In this document: one piece after another, positions 47,012 to 55,886 of the stretch | Layout of the letters: each line of letters begins with the position of its first letter | How positions within the stretch are numbered: the stretch's first letter is position 1 | Source: Edaphobacter acidisoli | GTDB lineage: Bacteria > Acidobacteriota > Terriglobia > Terriglobales > Acidobacteriaceae | NCBI RefSeq assembly: GCF_014642855.1 | Contig: NZ_BMJB01000001.1 | Coordinates: forward strand, 496,001 to 560,000 | Reading direction: 5' to 3' | Length of the DNA: 64,000 nucleotides | Notes under the pieces: generated by a model | Database searches by the model: none | The model's input: the letters and a program-made list of their open reading frames with translations, nothing else | Told to the model about the DNA's origin: nothing | Translations under genes and position numbers: made by a program

Positions 47012-47323
47012 ATGTACTGTAGCCGTTGTGGAAAGCAATTGGATCCAAGTTCCCGATTCTGTTCCGCATGCGGATCGACGGTGAACGTTGCCGGGGCAGT
47101 ACCCGGGGCGCAGCCTCAATCACAGATGGTAAGGCCACGTGAGAACCGCATGATTGCTGGTGTATGTGCCGCATTTGCCATGCACTATGGCTGGGACCTG
47201 AACCTGGTTCGCATTATTACGGCGGTGATTATCATTTTGACCGGAGTGGGCGCACTTGCATACATCGCCGCTTGGGTCATTATCCCTGAGGCTCCATACG
47301 GTGTACCGGTGAAGAGCGCCTGA
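47012..47323 (+). CDS. PspC-domain protein with N-terminal zinc ribbon
   Basis: The product has 103 residues. The N-terminus is a zinc ribbon with two Cys pairs (MYCSRCGKQ and RFCSACGS). The second half is a PspC domain: ENRMIAGVCAAFAMHYGWD followed by a hydrophobic segment (LVRIITAVIIILTGVGALAY) and IIPEAPYG. PspC proteins take part in phage-shock/membrane-stress control. No pspA or other stress gene is adjacent. The pairing of the two domains in one short protein is common in soil bacteria. Confidence 0.88.
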   Translation: MYCSRCGKQLDPSSRFCSACGSTVNVAGAVPGAQPQSQMVRPRENRMIAGVCAAFAMHYGWDLNLVRIITAVIIILTGVGALAYIAAWVIIPEAPYGVPVKSA

Positions 47324-47361
47324 GTGCTCTGAAAAATCTGAAGAAAGTCTCGCACAAGACA

Positions 47362-48648
47362 TTGCCTCAAAAGCCAGCTTCTCAAGAGTTTGACGCACGA
47401 CCCTTTCACTACCGGAAGGGCGATCTATACTGCGGCGGCGTTCCAATGGCCTCGCTTGCTGAAGCGCACGGTACGCCACTGTATGTTTATTCGGGCGAGC
47501 AGATTGATGAGCGATTTGGCCTGTTTCAAGCAGCGTTCCACGACCGGCCGCATACTGTCTGCTATGCCGTGAAGGCGAATTCGTCGCTTGCGATTATGCG
47601 GCGGCTGGCGAAGCTGGGCGCAGGGTTCGACATTGTCTCAGGCGGCGAGCTGGAGCGCGTCCGCAAGGCCAGCAGGGCTGCCTTGAAGCGGGTGGTTTTC
47701 TCCGGCGTAGGCAAGCAGGTGTGGGAGATCGACGCCGCGCTCGATGCGGAGATTCTGCTGTTCAATGTGGAGTCGGTGTCGGAGCTTGAGCTTTTGGCTG
47801 AGCGTGCAAAGGCGCTTGGGAAGAGGGCCCGGTTTGCCTTGCGGGTGAACCCGGATGTGTTTGCCGAGACGCATCCGTATATCTCGACTGGGTTGAGCGA
47901 GCACAAGTTTGGCATCGACATCAAACAGGCGCGGGCGATCTATAAACGTGCGGCGCGGCTGAAGTGGCTGGATGCTGCCGGTGTGAGTGTCCATATTGGT
48001 TCGCAGATTCGCAAGGTGGATCCGTTTGCGGCCGCGCTGGAGAGGGTGACGGCGCTGATTGCGGAGCTTCGACGTGACGGGCATGACATTCGCTATGTGG
48101 ATGCGGGCGGCGGTCTCGGCATTGATTACGGTGCGGGGGAGTTTGATCCGGCGCATCAAGTAGAGAAATATGCTACTGCCCTGGAGAAGGGATTGGGCGG
48201 TGAGACGGCACATCTGCTGCTGGAGCCGGGACGGTTCATTGTGGCGCAGGCCGGCGCGTTGGTGACGCGCGTGCTCTATGTAAAGAAGAACGGGGCGAAG
48301 ACGTTTGTGATTACGGACGCAGCGATGAATGACCTGATTCGACCTTCGCTCTATCATGCGCACCATGAGATCGTTCCGCTGAAGCAGGCACGCGGTGTTT
48401 CAGTAAAAGTCGACGTTGTAGGGCCTGTGTGTGAGTCAGGCGACTTCTTTGCTCGCGATAGAGAATTGGTGCGCGTGAAACCGGGAGACTTAGTGGCTTT
48501 GCTCGATGCCGGCGCGTACGGGATGAGCCTTGCATCGAACTACAACACACGGCCAAGGCCCGCCGAAGTAATGGTGGAGGGTGCTGAGTCGCGGCTCATT
48601 CGGCGCAGGGAGAGCCTGCGCGAGATGCTGGCTGGAGAGCAGGCCTGA
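47362..48648 (+). CDS. lysA: Diaminopimelate decarboxylase
   Basis: The product has 428 residues from a TTG at 47362; no ATG or GTG lies between the upstream stop and the conserved N-terminus (YCGGVPMASLAEAHGTPLYVY), so TTG is the likely start. The enzyme makes lysine from meso-diaminopimelate with PLP. Motifs: the PLP Lys in CYAVKANSSLAI, GAGFDIVSGGELERV, HIGSQI, DAGGGLGIDY, EPGRFIVAQAGALV, and the C-terminal catalytic Cys in GPVCESGDFF. It ends with DAGAYGMSLASNYNTRPRP. No other lysine gene is in the window. Confidence 0.96.
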   Translation: MPQKPASQEFDARPFHYRKGDLYCGGVPMASLAEAHGTPLYVYSGEQIDERFGLFQAAFHDRPHTVCYAVKANSSLAIMRRLAKLGAGFDIVSGGELERVRKASRAALKRVVFSGVGKQVWEIDAALDAEILLFNVESVSELELLAERAKALGKRARFALRVNPDVFAETHPYISTGLSEHKFGIDIKQARAIYKRAARLKWLDAAGVSVHIGSQIRKVDPFAAALERVTALIAELRRDGHDIRYVDAGGGLGIDYGAGEFDPAHQVEKYATALEKGLGGETAHLLLEPGRFIVAQAGALVTRVLYVKKNGAKTFVITDAAMNDLIRPSLYHAHHEIVPLKQARGVSVKVDVVGPVCESGDFFARDRELVRVKPGDLVALLDAGAYGMSLASNYNTRPRPAEVMVEGAESRLIRRRESLREMLAGEQA

Positions 48649-48741
48649 CGCGCATTCGGGGCCGCGAACATGCTAAACTTCCGAAGGCGGGCGGCTTTTG
48701 GAGCCTGATGGACCCGCTCGAAACCAAGACAGAGGTAGCGC

Positions 48742-49488
48742 ATGTCCGGCCATTCAAAATGGGCCACAATCAAGCACAAGAAGGGTGCGCTTGACGCCAA
48801 ACGTGGCAAGATCTTTACCCGCCTGATTAAGGAAATTACCGTTGCGGCAAAGGCCGGCGGCGGCGATGCGGATGGCAATCCCCGCCTGCGCACGGCAATT
48901 GCGGCGGCAAAGGCGGAGAACATGCCCGCCGACAACATCAAGCGCGCGATCCAGCGCGGCACCGGCGAACTGGAAGGTGTCTCGTACGAAGAGATTACCT
49001 ACGAGGGTTATGGACCGGGCGGGGTAGCGATCATCGTCGAAGTGCTGACCGACAACAAGAACCGCGCGGTGAGCGAGATACGTCATGCGTTTAGCAAGAA
49101 CGGTGGCAATCTAGGCGCCGAAGGCGCGGTAGCCTGGATGTTCACCAAGAAGGGTGTTATTTCTGTCGCCAAGTCTGCGGCCAGCGAAGACAAGCTGACG
49201 GAGATTGTGCTGGACGCCGGCGCCGAAGACCTGAGCGACCAAGGCGAAAGCTGGGAGGTCGTGACCGATCCCAAGGACTTTGAAGCCGTGACTGAGGCGC
49301 TGAAGAAGGCGAAGGTCGAGCCTGAGACCGCTGAGGTGACGAAGATTGCTTCGACTTATACGAAGCTCGAAGGCGCGCAGGCGAACGCGATGATACGGCT
49401 GCTGGAGACGCTCGAAGATTTGGATGACACGCAAAATGTCTACTCCAACTTCGACTTCGACGAAGCGGCGGTCGCTAACGCTGGTTGA
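48742..49488 (+). CDS. yebC: YebC/PmpR-family regulator (TACO1-like)
   Basis: The product has 248 residues. It starts with the family hallmark [27 protein letters not shown]-like N-terminus, followed by [15 protein letters not shown] and [14 protein letters not shown]. YebC proteins were first described as transcriptional regulators; work on the TACO1/YebC family also points to translation of difficult proline-rich stretches. It stands alone with a strong terminator 22 bp after the stop codon. Confidence 0.96.
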   Translation: MSGHSKWATIKHKKGALDAKRGKIFTRLIKEITVAAKAGGGDADGNPRLRTAIAAAKAENMPADNIKRAIQRGTGELEGVSYEEITYEGYGPGGVAIIVEVLTDNKNRAVSEIRHAFSKNGGNLGAEGAVAWMFTKKGVISVAKSAASEDKLTEIVLDAGAEDLSDQGESWEVVTDPKDFEAVTEALKKAKVEPETAEVTKIASTYTKLEGAQANAMIRLLETLEDLDDTQNVYSNFDFDEAAVANAG

Positions 49489-49510
49489 TTGGATTCCAAC
49501 GGTGTACCGG

Positions 49511-49540
49511 AGGCCGCCGTTGAACGGCGGCCTTTCTTCT
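49511..49540 (+). terminator. Rho-independent terminator after yebC
   Basis: AGGCCGCCGT (49511-49520) pairs perfectly with ACGGCGGCCT (49524-49533) around a 3-nt loop, and TTCTTCT follows. Confidence 0.92.
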
Positions 49541-49574
49541 GCGGACCACAAACCTTAAACCGGAGAGTTGCTGA

Positions 49575-50315
49575 GTGACGAAAAAAGCGAGAGGGATTAC
49601 CAGGGTCGTGGGAGTTACGGTTTTGCTGGTTTCCGGCCAGTTTGTGATGTCTCAGTCGCCTGCCGCAGGTGAAACACAGACACCGTTTCATACTGTTGGC
49701 GGACACCTTCCTCTTGAGGTGGGCGCGCTGGTGCAAAGCGGCTTCGGAGTCACGGAAGACCGCAACAGCTTCAAATTCTTGATGACCGGTGTGCAGGCAG
49801 GTAAGGTGCTTACTGGGAATTACGGTCCTGGAGCTTTGCGCGGCAACTTTGAATATGCTGTGCAGGTCTTTCCATTCTGGCAGTCGTATACGCCGAAGTT
49901 TCAACGGGAAACTTGTGCCGTAACCGCATACCTGTCATGCAGCGCACCTTACACGGTCGGTGGGACATTCACGGGTATCTCGATTACTCCGATTTTGCTG
50001 CGCTGGAATTTTGTCAGCACAGAGAAGCTATCTCCCTGGTTGCAGGGCGGAGGTGGGATGATCTGGACGAATCATAAATATCCCGCGTTCGGTGGCCCGC
50101 CGTACAACCCCACCAATGACGGAGTGAACTCGGACACGAGCGTGTGGAACTTTACTCCGCAGTTCGGCGTGGGGGCGCATTACTTTTTGAGCCCGCGCAG
50201 GTCCATTGATTTTGGAGCCAACGCGGTGCACATATCGAGCGCTTCAATCGGCGATAAGAATCCGGGTGTGAATGCGAGCGTACAGTTCACGATTGGATAT
50301 ACGTGGTGGAAATGA
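49575..50315 (+). CDS. PagL-like acyloxyacyl hydrolase (lipid A 3-O-deacylase family)
   Basis: The product has 246 residues from a GTG at 49575 with GGAGAG upstream. A signal peptide is followed by an 8-strand barrel pattern. The C-terminal motif AVHISSASIGDKNPGVN contains the His-x-Ser pair used by PagL (HIS), and the final residue-aromatic tail TIGYTWWK fits outer-membrane insertion. Family members remove a 3-O-acyl chain from lipid A. The last codons overlap the ftcD start as ATGA, although the two functions are unrelated. Confidence 0.82.
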   Translation: MTKKARGITRVVGVTVLLVSGQFVMSQSPAAGETQTPFHTVGGHLPLEVGALVQSGFGVTEDRNSFKFLMTGVQAGKVLTGNYGPGALRGNFEYAVQVFPFWQSYTPKFQRETCAVTAYLSCSAPYTVGGTFTGISITPILLRWNFVSTEKLSPWLQGGGGMIWTNHKYPAFGGPPYNPTNDGVNSDTSVWNFTPQFGVGAHYFLSPRRSIDFGANAVHISSASIGDKNPGVNASVQFTIGYTWWK

Positions 50316-51268
50316 AGAACGACGCGATCATCGAGTGTGTTCCAAATTTTTCCGAAGGGCAAGATGTAGCTAAGGTGCGTCAGATTGTGGCCGCGATGCA
50401 GGCAGACGAGGTGCGCCTGTTGGACTGGTCGTTGGACGCAGCGCACAATCGCTCGGTTGTAACGATTGCCGGCCCTGCGGCAGCGGTAGTCGAGTCGGCT
50501 GTGCGCGGAGCAGGGAAGGCTGCCGAGTTGATTGACCTTACCGGTCAGAGCGGTGTGCACCCAAGGATTGGAGCAGCCGACGTGGTGCCCTTCATCCCAG
50601 TTAGTGGAGCTTCGCTGGCAGATTGTGCGGTGCTAGCCCGGCAGGCAGGGCTGCAAATCTGGAGGCGCTTTGGCGTGCCGGTGTACTTTTACGGTGCTGC
50701 GGCAGCACGGCCGGATCGCGTACAGCTTGAAGATGTCAGACGAGGCCAGTTTGAGGGACTGCGCGAGTCGGTCCGCAAAGACTCGGCGCGGCGGCCTGAT
50801 ATCGGTGGCCCGGAACTGCATGATACGGCAGGAGCGAGCGCGGTGGGTGCACGCAGCTTTTTGATTGCGTACAACGTACATTTGCAGCAACCTGACATCT
50901 CGGCCGCCCGAGCGATTGCACGCGATATACGGGCGTCAAATGGGGGATTGCACGGGGTTAAAGCGATTGGAGTGTTGGCAAACGGCCGGGCACAGGTGAG
51001 CATGAATATCACGGATTTTCGCGTGACACCGATGCGCCAAGTCCATGCCACCGTGAGCCATCTGGCCCAACGGTATGGGGTTTTGACTGAAGATGCAGAG
51101 TTAATCGGCCTGATTCCGCAGGAGGCCTATGAGCCGGATTCGGAGTGGGTGCGTCAAATAACTGACTTCGACCCGGAGAGCAAAGTGCTGGAGCGAAGGC
51201 TGAACTCCCCGATTGCCTGGCCTAACACAGAAGTGGCAGGTCTGGACTCAACATGGCCACCCCGTTGA
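50312..51268 (+). CDS. ftcD: Glutamate formimidoyltransferase
   Basis: The product has 318 residues from the ATG at 50312, which overlaps the stop of the preceding gene. It is the single-domain bacterial FTCase: IIECVPNFSEGQD at the N-terminus, LDWSLDAAHNRSVVTIAG, GVHPRIGAADVVPFIP, the motif GARSFLIAYNVHL, and VSMNITDFRVTPM. It moves the formimino group from N-formimino-glutamate to tetrahydrofolate in histidine breakdown. No cyclodeaminase domain and no hut genes are nearby. Confidence 0.95.
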   Translation: MKNDAIIECVPNFSEGQDVAKVRQIVAAMQADEVRLLDWSLDAAHNRSVVTIAGPAAAVVESAVRGAGKAAELIDLTGQSGVHPRIGAADVVPFIPVSGASLADCAVLARQAGLQIWRRFGVPVYFYGAAAARPDRVQLEDVRRGQFEGLRESVRKDSARRPDIGGPELHDTAGASAVGARSFLIAYNVHLQQPDISAARAIARDIRASNGGLHGVKAIGVLANGRAQVSMNITDFRVTPMRQVHATVSHLAQRYGVLTEDAELIGLIPQEAYEPDSEWVRQITDFDPESKVLERRLNSPIAWPNTEVAGLDSTWPPR

Positions 51269-51346
51269 TGCTTGCTAGCGAGTCAAACTTCACGAAACAA
51301 TAGTAGTGTGCGCTCGCTGCGCATCAGGAATAGAAGGTACCGAACT

Positions 51347-52309
51347 ATGACCGGAAGAAAAACGATATTTTTAGCGATGGCCCTTGTGATGCTTGGCCTC
51401 AGCGCAGCTCCAGCACGAGCGCGCGCCGCGGAGCTTTCGAGCGATGCCAAGGCCGCGATCCCGCGCGACGTGCAGCAGTTAATCGTAGTGGATTACCGCG
51501 CCATGCAGAACTCGACTGCAGCAATGGACCTGAAGGACAAGGTACTGCCGCCGGAGTTGAAGCGACTGGAGACCGCGCTAAAGACTTCCGGTCTGAAAGT
51601 AGATCAGGATGCAGACGTGCTTGCGTTCGCTGCGTTCAATGATCCAGAGGCGCACGGGACACGGATTGTTGGTATAGCGCAGGGACAGTTCCAGACGGGA
51701 GCCATTCTGGCGCACTTCGCCAAAAACAAAATTAAGCCGACGATGCTGCGCAACAACAGCATTTATCCGATGGGATCAAATGGAATGAGCGTCGTCTTCC
51801 TGAACCAGACGACGATGGTCTTTGGCGATCATTCAGCTATTAAAGCCGCGTTGGACGCGCGCGATGGGATGGTGCCAAACTTTCTCGATAACAGTGACAT
51901 GGTGAACGAGATGATCGGCGTGCAACAAAAGGCAGTCTGGAGCCTGCTGGACCAGAAGGGGACGCAGACGATGATGCGCAGTGTTTTGGGTGACGCGGCG
52001 CAACTTGCTGACTACGACACAGTGCGAAACCGTATGAAGAGCTCACAGTACACGATGGACTTTTCAAACGGTGTAAAGTTCGATATGGCGGTGGTGACGT
52101 CAGATGCGTTAACTGCTGCAACGGCTGCGACGCTGATGAAGGGGCTTGTACTAGTGCGCAAGACGTCGGGTTCGCCGTTGGAGAAGACTGCGCTTGACCA
52201 GACGACGATCGACTCTACTGGTGGAACTTTGACGGTGGATTACTCCTCGTCAGACAGCCAGTTTGCAAGTCTACTGTCCTCGCCGTTGTTTCAGTCTGTT
52301 GTCCGATAG
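51347..52309 (+). CDS. Secreted protein of unknown function
   Basis: The product has 320 residues from the ATG at 51347 with AGAAGGT at 51332-51338. A signal peptide ends near ARAAE. The mature part alternates short strands and helices (LIVVDYRAMQNSTAAM, LAFAAFNDPEAHGTRIVGIA, TTMVFGDHSAIKAALDA) and resembles proteins of the DUF3352 style only loosely. I do not recognise a characterised family. A terminator follows. Confidence 0.75.
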   Translation: MTGRKTIFLAMALVMLGLSAAPARARAAELSSDAKAAIPRDVQQLIVVDYRAMQNSTAAMDLKDKVLPPELKRLETALKTSGLKVDQDADVLAFAAFNDPEAHGTRIVGIAQGQFQTGAILAHFAKNKIKPTMLRNNSIYPMGSNGMSVVFLNQTTMVFGDHSAIKAALDARDGMVPNFLDNSDMVNEMIGVQQKAVWSLLDQKGTQTMMRSVLGDAAQLADYDTVRNRMKSSQYTMDFSNGVKFDMAVVTSDALTAATAATLMKGLVLVRKTSGSPLEKTALDQTTIDSTGGTLTVDYSSSDSQFASLLSSPLFQSVVR

Positions 52310-52336
52310 TTAGTCAAAGTCATACAGCACAAGAAC

Positions 52337-52373
52337 AGCCCTTCTTCGGTTCGCGAAGAAGGGCTGAATTTCT
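52337..52373. terminator. Bidirectional rho-independent terminator
   Basis: AGCCCTTCTTCG (52337-52348) pairs perfectly with CGAAGAAGGGCT (52354-52365) around GTTCG. AATTTC follows on the plus side and GTTCTTG on the minus side. It separates the convergent secreted-protein gene and cheY-like gene. Confidence 0.88.
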
Positions 52374-52379
52374 TGCATA

Positions 52380-52769
52380 TCAGGCCGCGCGGATGAGCGG
52401 CAGGACTCGTGCCTTGACCTGTTCCGCCGTGAAGGGCTTGCAGATGTAGCCCTGTGCGCCCGCCGCTATGGCGCGCAAGACGAAAGGCTCGCTGCCCTCG
52501 GTCGTAATCATGACGACAGGCACGCCCTGGGCGAGGTTTTCCCTCTTCTTCTGTTCGAGAAACTGAAGCCCGTCCATGACGGGCATATTGATATCGCTCA
52601 GTATTAGGGAGAGGGGGGTGGTGGTCCCGCTTTCGTTGCGAAGAGCCTCAAGGGCTTCTTCCCCATTGGAAGCCTGAAGGACCTCGGAAACTTCGAGTCC
52701 GGCTTGATGCAACGCCCGCTCGATCACCTTTCTCATGACTGCCGAATCATCAATAATCAAAGCTCGCAA
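52380..52769 (-). CDS. CheY-like single-domain response regulator
   Basis: The product has 129 residues from a TTG at 52769, chosen because GGAGGG lies upstream and the receiver fold starts right there (RALIIDDSAVMRK). The phosphoacceptor Asp is in LILSDINMPVMDG, the acidic pair is IIDDS, the conserved Thr is in MITTEGS, and the Lys in YICKPF. It has no output domain, so it acts by protein contact, most likely on the flagellar motor or a phosphorelay. It is divergent from the flagellar operon. Confidence 0.92.
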   Translation of the reverse strand: MRALIIDDSAVMRKVIERALHQAGLEVSEVLQASNGEEALEALRNESGTTTPLSLILSDINMPVMDGLQFLEQKKRENLAQGVPVVMITTEGSEPFVLRAIAAGAQGYICKPFTAEQVKARVLPLIRAA

Positions 52770-52899
52770 AACCCAGCCCTCCCGGTAGGTGCATCTAGTC
52801 TGTGGTTTGTATCGGCAGGAAAGAGTGCAGCATGAGCGCTGATTGCACTTGTTCCTGCACAAACTCCCTTAGCAACTTCTAACGCATTCTGTTGCGGGT

Positions 52900-52916
52900 T
52901 CGGCACGAGAAATGCA
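52900..52916 (+). promoter_or_regulatory. Candidate sigma-54 promoter for the flagellar operon
   Basis: CGGCACGAGAAATGCA contains GG (52902-52903) and GC (52914-52915) separated by exactly ten bases, matching the -24/-12 elements (TGGCACG-N4-TTGCA with two mismatches). The predicted start point is about 52927, only two bases before the flgF ATG, and no Shine-Dalgarno sequence is seen there. Confidence 0.4.
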
Positions 52917-52928
52917 CAAGTCTGGTGC

Positions 52929-53684
52929 ATGGACAGCGGAATGTATGCGGCATATACGGGTTTGTTGGCGCGCACGCAGGCGTTGGACACGGCGGCCAAC
53001 AATCTCTCCAATGCCGGTACGAGCGGGTTTCGCGCACAGCGAGATTATTTTCGAGGCGTGCTAGCTGGCGGCATTGACGAGTCGCCTATGACTGCTTCGC
53101 AGGTAGGGCAAGCTGTGAACGGTTTTGGTGTACTCGGTGGCGATCGGCTTGACTTCGGACAAGGGCAGCTAGAAACGACAGGCAATCCACTCGACATGGC
53201 ATTGCAGGGTAGTGGGTTCTTCGCAATTCAGACAACGAATGGAGTGCGCTACACGCGCGATGGCTCATTTACACGCTCGTCGATGGGCGTTTTGGAGACG
53301 AGCATTGGCGAGCCTGTGCTTGATGCGAATATGCAGCCTATTACGGTTCCGACTGGATCGATTCATGTGAGCGCGGATGGGACCATCTCTGTTTCAACTT
53401 CAGGTGGCAGCGCAATCGCGGGACAAGTGGGTATTTTCGATTTCTCCGATGAGAATGTGCTGACTGCTGAAGGCACGAACACTTTCAATGCGAATGGGGT
53501 GAAGCCCATCGCGGGAGCCGCGACGGTGCAACAGGGGGCGCTTGAGAACTCAAACGAAGACACCATTCACGGAACGATGCAGATGGTGCTGGTGCAGCGT
53601 CAGTTCGAGATGATGCGACGCGCATTGAGTGTATTCAACAACGATTTTGACAAGACGGCGACAGAGGATCTGCCGCGCGTTTGA
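52929..53684 (+). CDS. flgF: Flagellar basal-body rod protein FlgF
   Basis: The product has 251 residues and is the first gene of the flagellar operon. The N-terminal rod motif LDTAANNLSNAGTSGFRAQR and the C-terminal motif MVLVQRQFEMMRRALSVFNN are the conserved helices of rod/hook proteins. The central part has LDMALQGSGFFAIQTTNG and YTRDGSFTR. FlgF is a proximal-rod subunit. The start MDSGMYAAYTGLLART is typical of this family, and the ATG has little leader. Confidence 0.95.
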   Translation: MDSGMYAAYTGLLARTQALDTAANNLSNAGTSGFRAQRDYFRGVLAGGIDESPMTASQVGQAVNGFGVLGGDRLDFGQGQLETTGNPLDMALQGSGFFAIQTTNGVRYTRDGSFTRSSMGVLETSIGEPVLDANMQPITVPTGSIHVSADGTISVSTSGGSAIAGQVGIFDFSDENVLTAEGTNTFNANGVKPIAGAATVQQGALENSNEDTIHGTMQMVLVQRQFEMMRRALSVFNNDFDKTATEDLPRV

Positions 53685-53712
53685 AGGTTTGTGAGGCAAG
53701 GGAGGAGCAACG

Positions 53713-54501
53713 ATGATTCGTGCGTTATATACGGCGGCCAGCGGCATGAGCGCGCAGCAGGCCAATCTGGACACGGTGGCGAACAATCTCGCCAACTCGG
53801 GCACGGCGGGCTTTCGCGCACGTCAGATGCAGTTTGAGGACATGATCTACCAGAATTTGGTGACTCCTGGAGCGGCCGATAGCCAGCAAACGATGTCTGC
53901 CGGATTGCAGATAGGTCTTGGCACTAAATCAACTTCCAGCGAGATGATTATGACGCAGGGAACGCTGAATCAGACTGGCAACCAGTATGATCTGGCGATC
54001 CAGGGCGGAGGTTTTTTTCAGGTCTCGAAACCTGACGGCACGATCGAGTACACGCGTGCCGGCAACTTCACGCGCAACAACCAAGGCACGATCGTCACCG
54101 AAGACGGCGATACTGTACTGCCTGCGATCACAGTCCCGCAGAATGCAACGAGCGTAACGATCTCACAGTACGGTGTGGTGACGGCCACGATCCCAGGGCA
54201 GACGAATCCTGCTCAGTTGGGAACGATTCAACTGGCGACATTTCCGAATCCCGAAGGGCTCGAGTCGGTTGGCAGCAATCTCTTTCAGCAGTCTGCCGCG
54301 TCGGGCAATCCGATCACGGATACGCCCGGTGGAAATAGCGGCATGGGTACGCTTCAGCAGGGCTACGTCGAGAACTCGAATGTCGATGTCGTAGGCGAGT
54401 TCGTGCAGATGATCCTCGCGCAGCGCGCCTACGAGAGCAACTCCAAAGTCGTGCATGTGGCCGACGACATGTATTCGCAGATTAACAACCTGGTGCAGTA
54501 G
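53713..54501 (+). CDS. flgG: Flagellar distal rod protein FlgG
   Basis: The product has 262 residues, with GGAG just upstream of the ATG. It has the rod hallmark MIRALYTAASGMSAQQANLD, then LANSGTAGFRARQ, the D1 motifs GNQYDLAIQGGGFFQV and YTRAGNFTRNNQG, and the C-terminal EFVQMILAQRAYESNSKVV helix. FlgG forms the distal rod through the LP-ring. It lies 28 bp after flgF. Confidence 0.97.
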   Translation: MIRALYTAASGMSAQQANLDTVANNLANSGTAGFRARQMQFEDMIYQNLVTPGAADSQQTMSAGLQIGLGTKSTSSEMIMTQGTLNQTGNQYDLAIQGGGFFQVSKPDGTIEYTRAGNFTRNNQGTIVTEDGDTVLPAITVPQNATSVTISQYGVVTATIPGQTNPAQLGTIQLATFPNPEGLESVGSNLFQQSAASGNPITDTPGGNSGMGTLQQGYVENSNVDVVGEFVQMILAQRAYESNSKVVHVADDMYSQINNLVQ

Positions 54502-54510
54502 GAGCTTGTG

Positions 54511-55050
54511 ATGCGTAAGATGACCTGGCCATGGTGGACAATGCTCTTCTGGTTTGCGGCTTGGGTACTTGCTGTACTCATCGCAACCGTAGCACAAGCG
54601 CAGTGCCTGCCAACACCAGCGGCGGCCGCAGCTTCCGTGGACCTTGCATCTTTTCCTACACGAGCGAAGAACGGATATCGTGTTGCATCAATAAATCAGG
54701 ACCACGCTCTACACAAGCGATGGGTCATGATTGTCAGTTGTGACCATCCTGATTGGCCCGCGATCGAAATGCCTCTTCAGACGATCCAGAAACAGCGCTC
54801 GGACCCGCGTGAGTTAGCGTTGCTGCTATTGCAGACGGGCCCATCAATTATCCGCGCAGGTGATGCTGTAGAGCTGTGGAACGAGCAGGGAAATTTAAGG
54901 CTTGAAGTCGCAGCCATCTCGGAGCAAAACGGAAAGCTCGGTGAAGTCGTGCGCGTCCGTTTGATGCAAAGGCAGACACTTGGAGCGCAGAACGAAAAAG
55001 AGTTTCGCGGTGTAGTGCTTGGGCCGCGTGATGTGGAGATGCAGCCATGA
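54511..55050 (+). CDS. flgA: FlgA-like P-ring assembly chaperone
   Basis: The product has 179 residues from the ATG at 54511, with TAGGAG at 54499-54504. A signal peptide ends at AQAQ. The second half resembles the C-terminal SAF/FlgA domain (SIIRAGDAVELWNEQGNLRLEV and VRVRLMQRQT), which assists FlgI ring assembly in the periplasm. The N-terminal part is diverged. Its position between flgG and flgH supports the call. The end overlaps flgH by 4 bp. Confidence 0.82.
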   Translation: MRKMTWPWWTMLFWFAAWVLAVLIATVAQAQCLPTPAAAAASVDLASFPTRAKNGYRVASINQDHALHKRWVMIVSCDHPDWPAIEMPLQTIQKQRSDPRELALLLLQTGPSIIRAGDAVELWNEQGNLRLEVAAISEQNGKLGEVVRVRLMQRQTLGAQNEKEFRGVVLGPRDVEMQP

Positions 55051-55877
55051 CGAGAGCAACGAATTTCGATCCGGAAGACATGCTCGATGGTAATGAGCAA
55101 CGAAATTTTGTCCGTCCGATTGCATATGCTCGGGTTGAGTGCGCGGGTGTCTGGCAGTTTGCGTTATGCATTGTGTTTGTCCTGATGCTGTTGGTGGCCG
55201 CGGCGTCACTTCATGCGCAGGTATTTGGAAAAGGTAAAAAGGACGTTACAGTCAAACCGAATGTCGCATCGGAATCGCTCGATGCGTATGTAGCGCGAGT
55301 GCGCGCAGAGAATTCAAATGTGCAGACAACGCCAGGGTCCATCTGGACGGACTCGGGTCGACTGACGCGTATGAGCACCGATGTGCGTGCGATGCGGCCG
55401 CATGATCTGATCTCTGTCGTGGTAATGGAGAACCTGGCCGCTTCGACCGATGGGACGGTGAAGAATTCGCGTTCTTCCAGTGCCAACTCGCAGGTTGCGT
55501 CGTTGCTTGGCAATCTCCACGCGGGTAATGCACTGCAGAATCTAGTCAATCAATCTTCCTCGGATGCTCTCAACGCCCAGGGGACCACTCAAACCAATTC
55601 GAGTCTCAGCACTGTCTTTGGTGGGCAAGTTGTGGATGTATTGCCGAATGGAATGCTGGTGATAGAGGCGGCGCGGCAAGTTACGTTCAGCCAGCAGACG
55701 CAGACAATTGTGCTGCGCGGTTTGGTCCGCCCTGAAGATATCTCGCAGCAAAATCAGATACTCTCGACGGCGATTTCAAGCCTGGAGCTAGAGGTGCGAG
55801 GTAAGGGGATCATCTCGGATTACACGCATAGACCAAATGTGCTGGTCAGATTGCTGCAACAGTTGTTGATTTTTTAG
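55047..55877 (+). CDS. flgH: Flagellar L-ring protein FlgH
   Basis: The product has 276 residues. The L-ring family is shown by SIWTDSGRLTRMSTDVRAMRP, HDLISVVVMENLAAS, the conserved VLPNGMLVIEAARQVTFS and GLVRPEDISQQNQILS. The N-terminus is odd: a 36-residue polar segment precedes the hydrophobic leader (ALCIVFVLMLLVAAASLHAQ), and no lipobox Cys is present, though FlgH is normally a lipoprotein. The ATG overlaps the flgA stop, which fixes coupling but not necessarily the true start. Confidence 0.92.
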   Translation: MTRATNFDPEDMLDGNEQRNFVRPIAYARVECAGVWQFALCIVFVLMLLVAAASLHAQVFGKGKKDVTVKPNVASESLDAYVARVRAENSNVQTTPGSIWTDSGRLTRMSTDVRAMRPHDLISVVVMENLAASTDGTVKNSRSSSANSQVASLLGNLHAGNALQNLVNQSSSDALNAQGTTQTNSSLSTVFGGQVVDVLPNGMLVIEAARQVTFSQQTQTIVLRGLVRPEDISQQNQILSTAISSLELEVRGKGIISDYTHRPNVLVRLLQQLLIF

Positions 55878-55886
55878 CAGGTGAGC

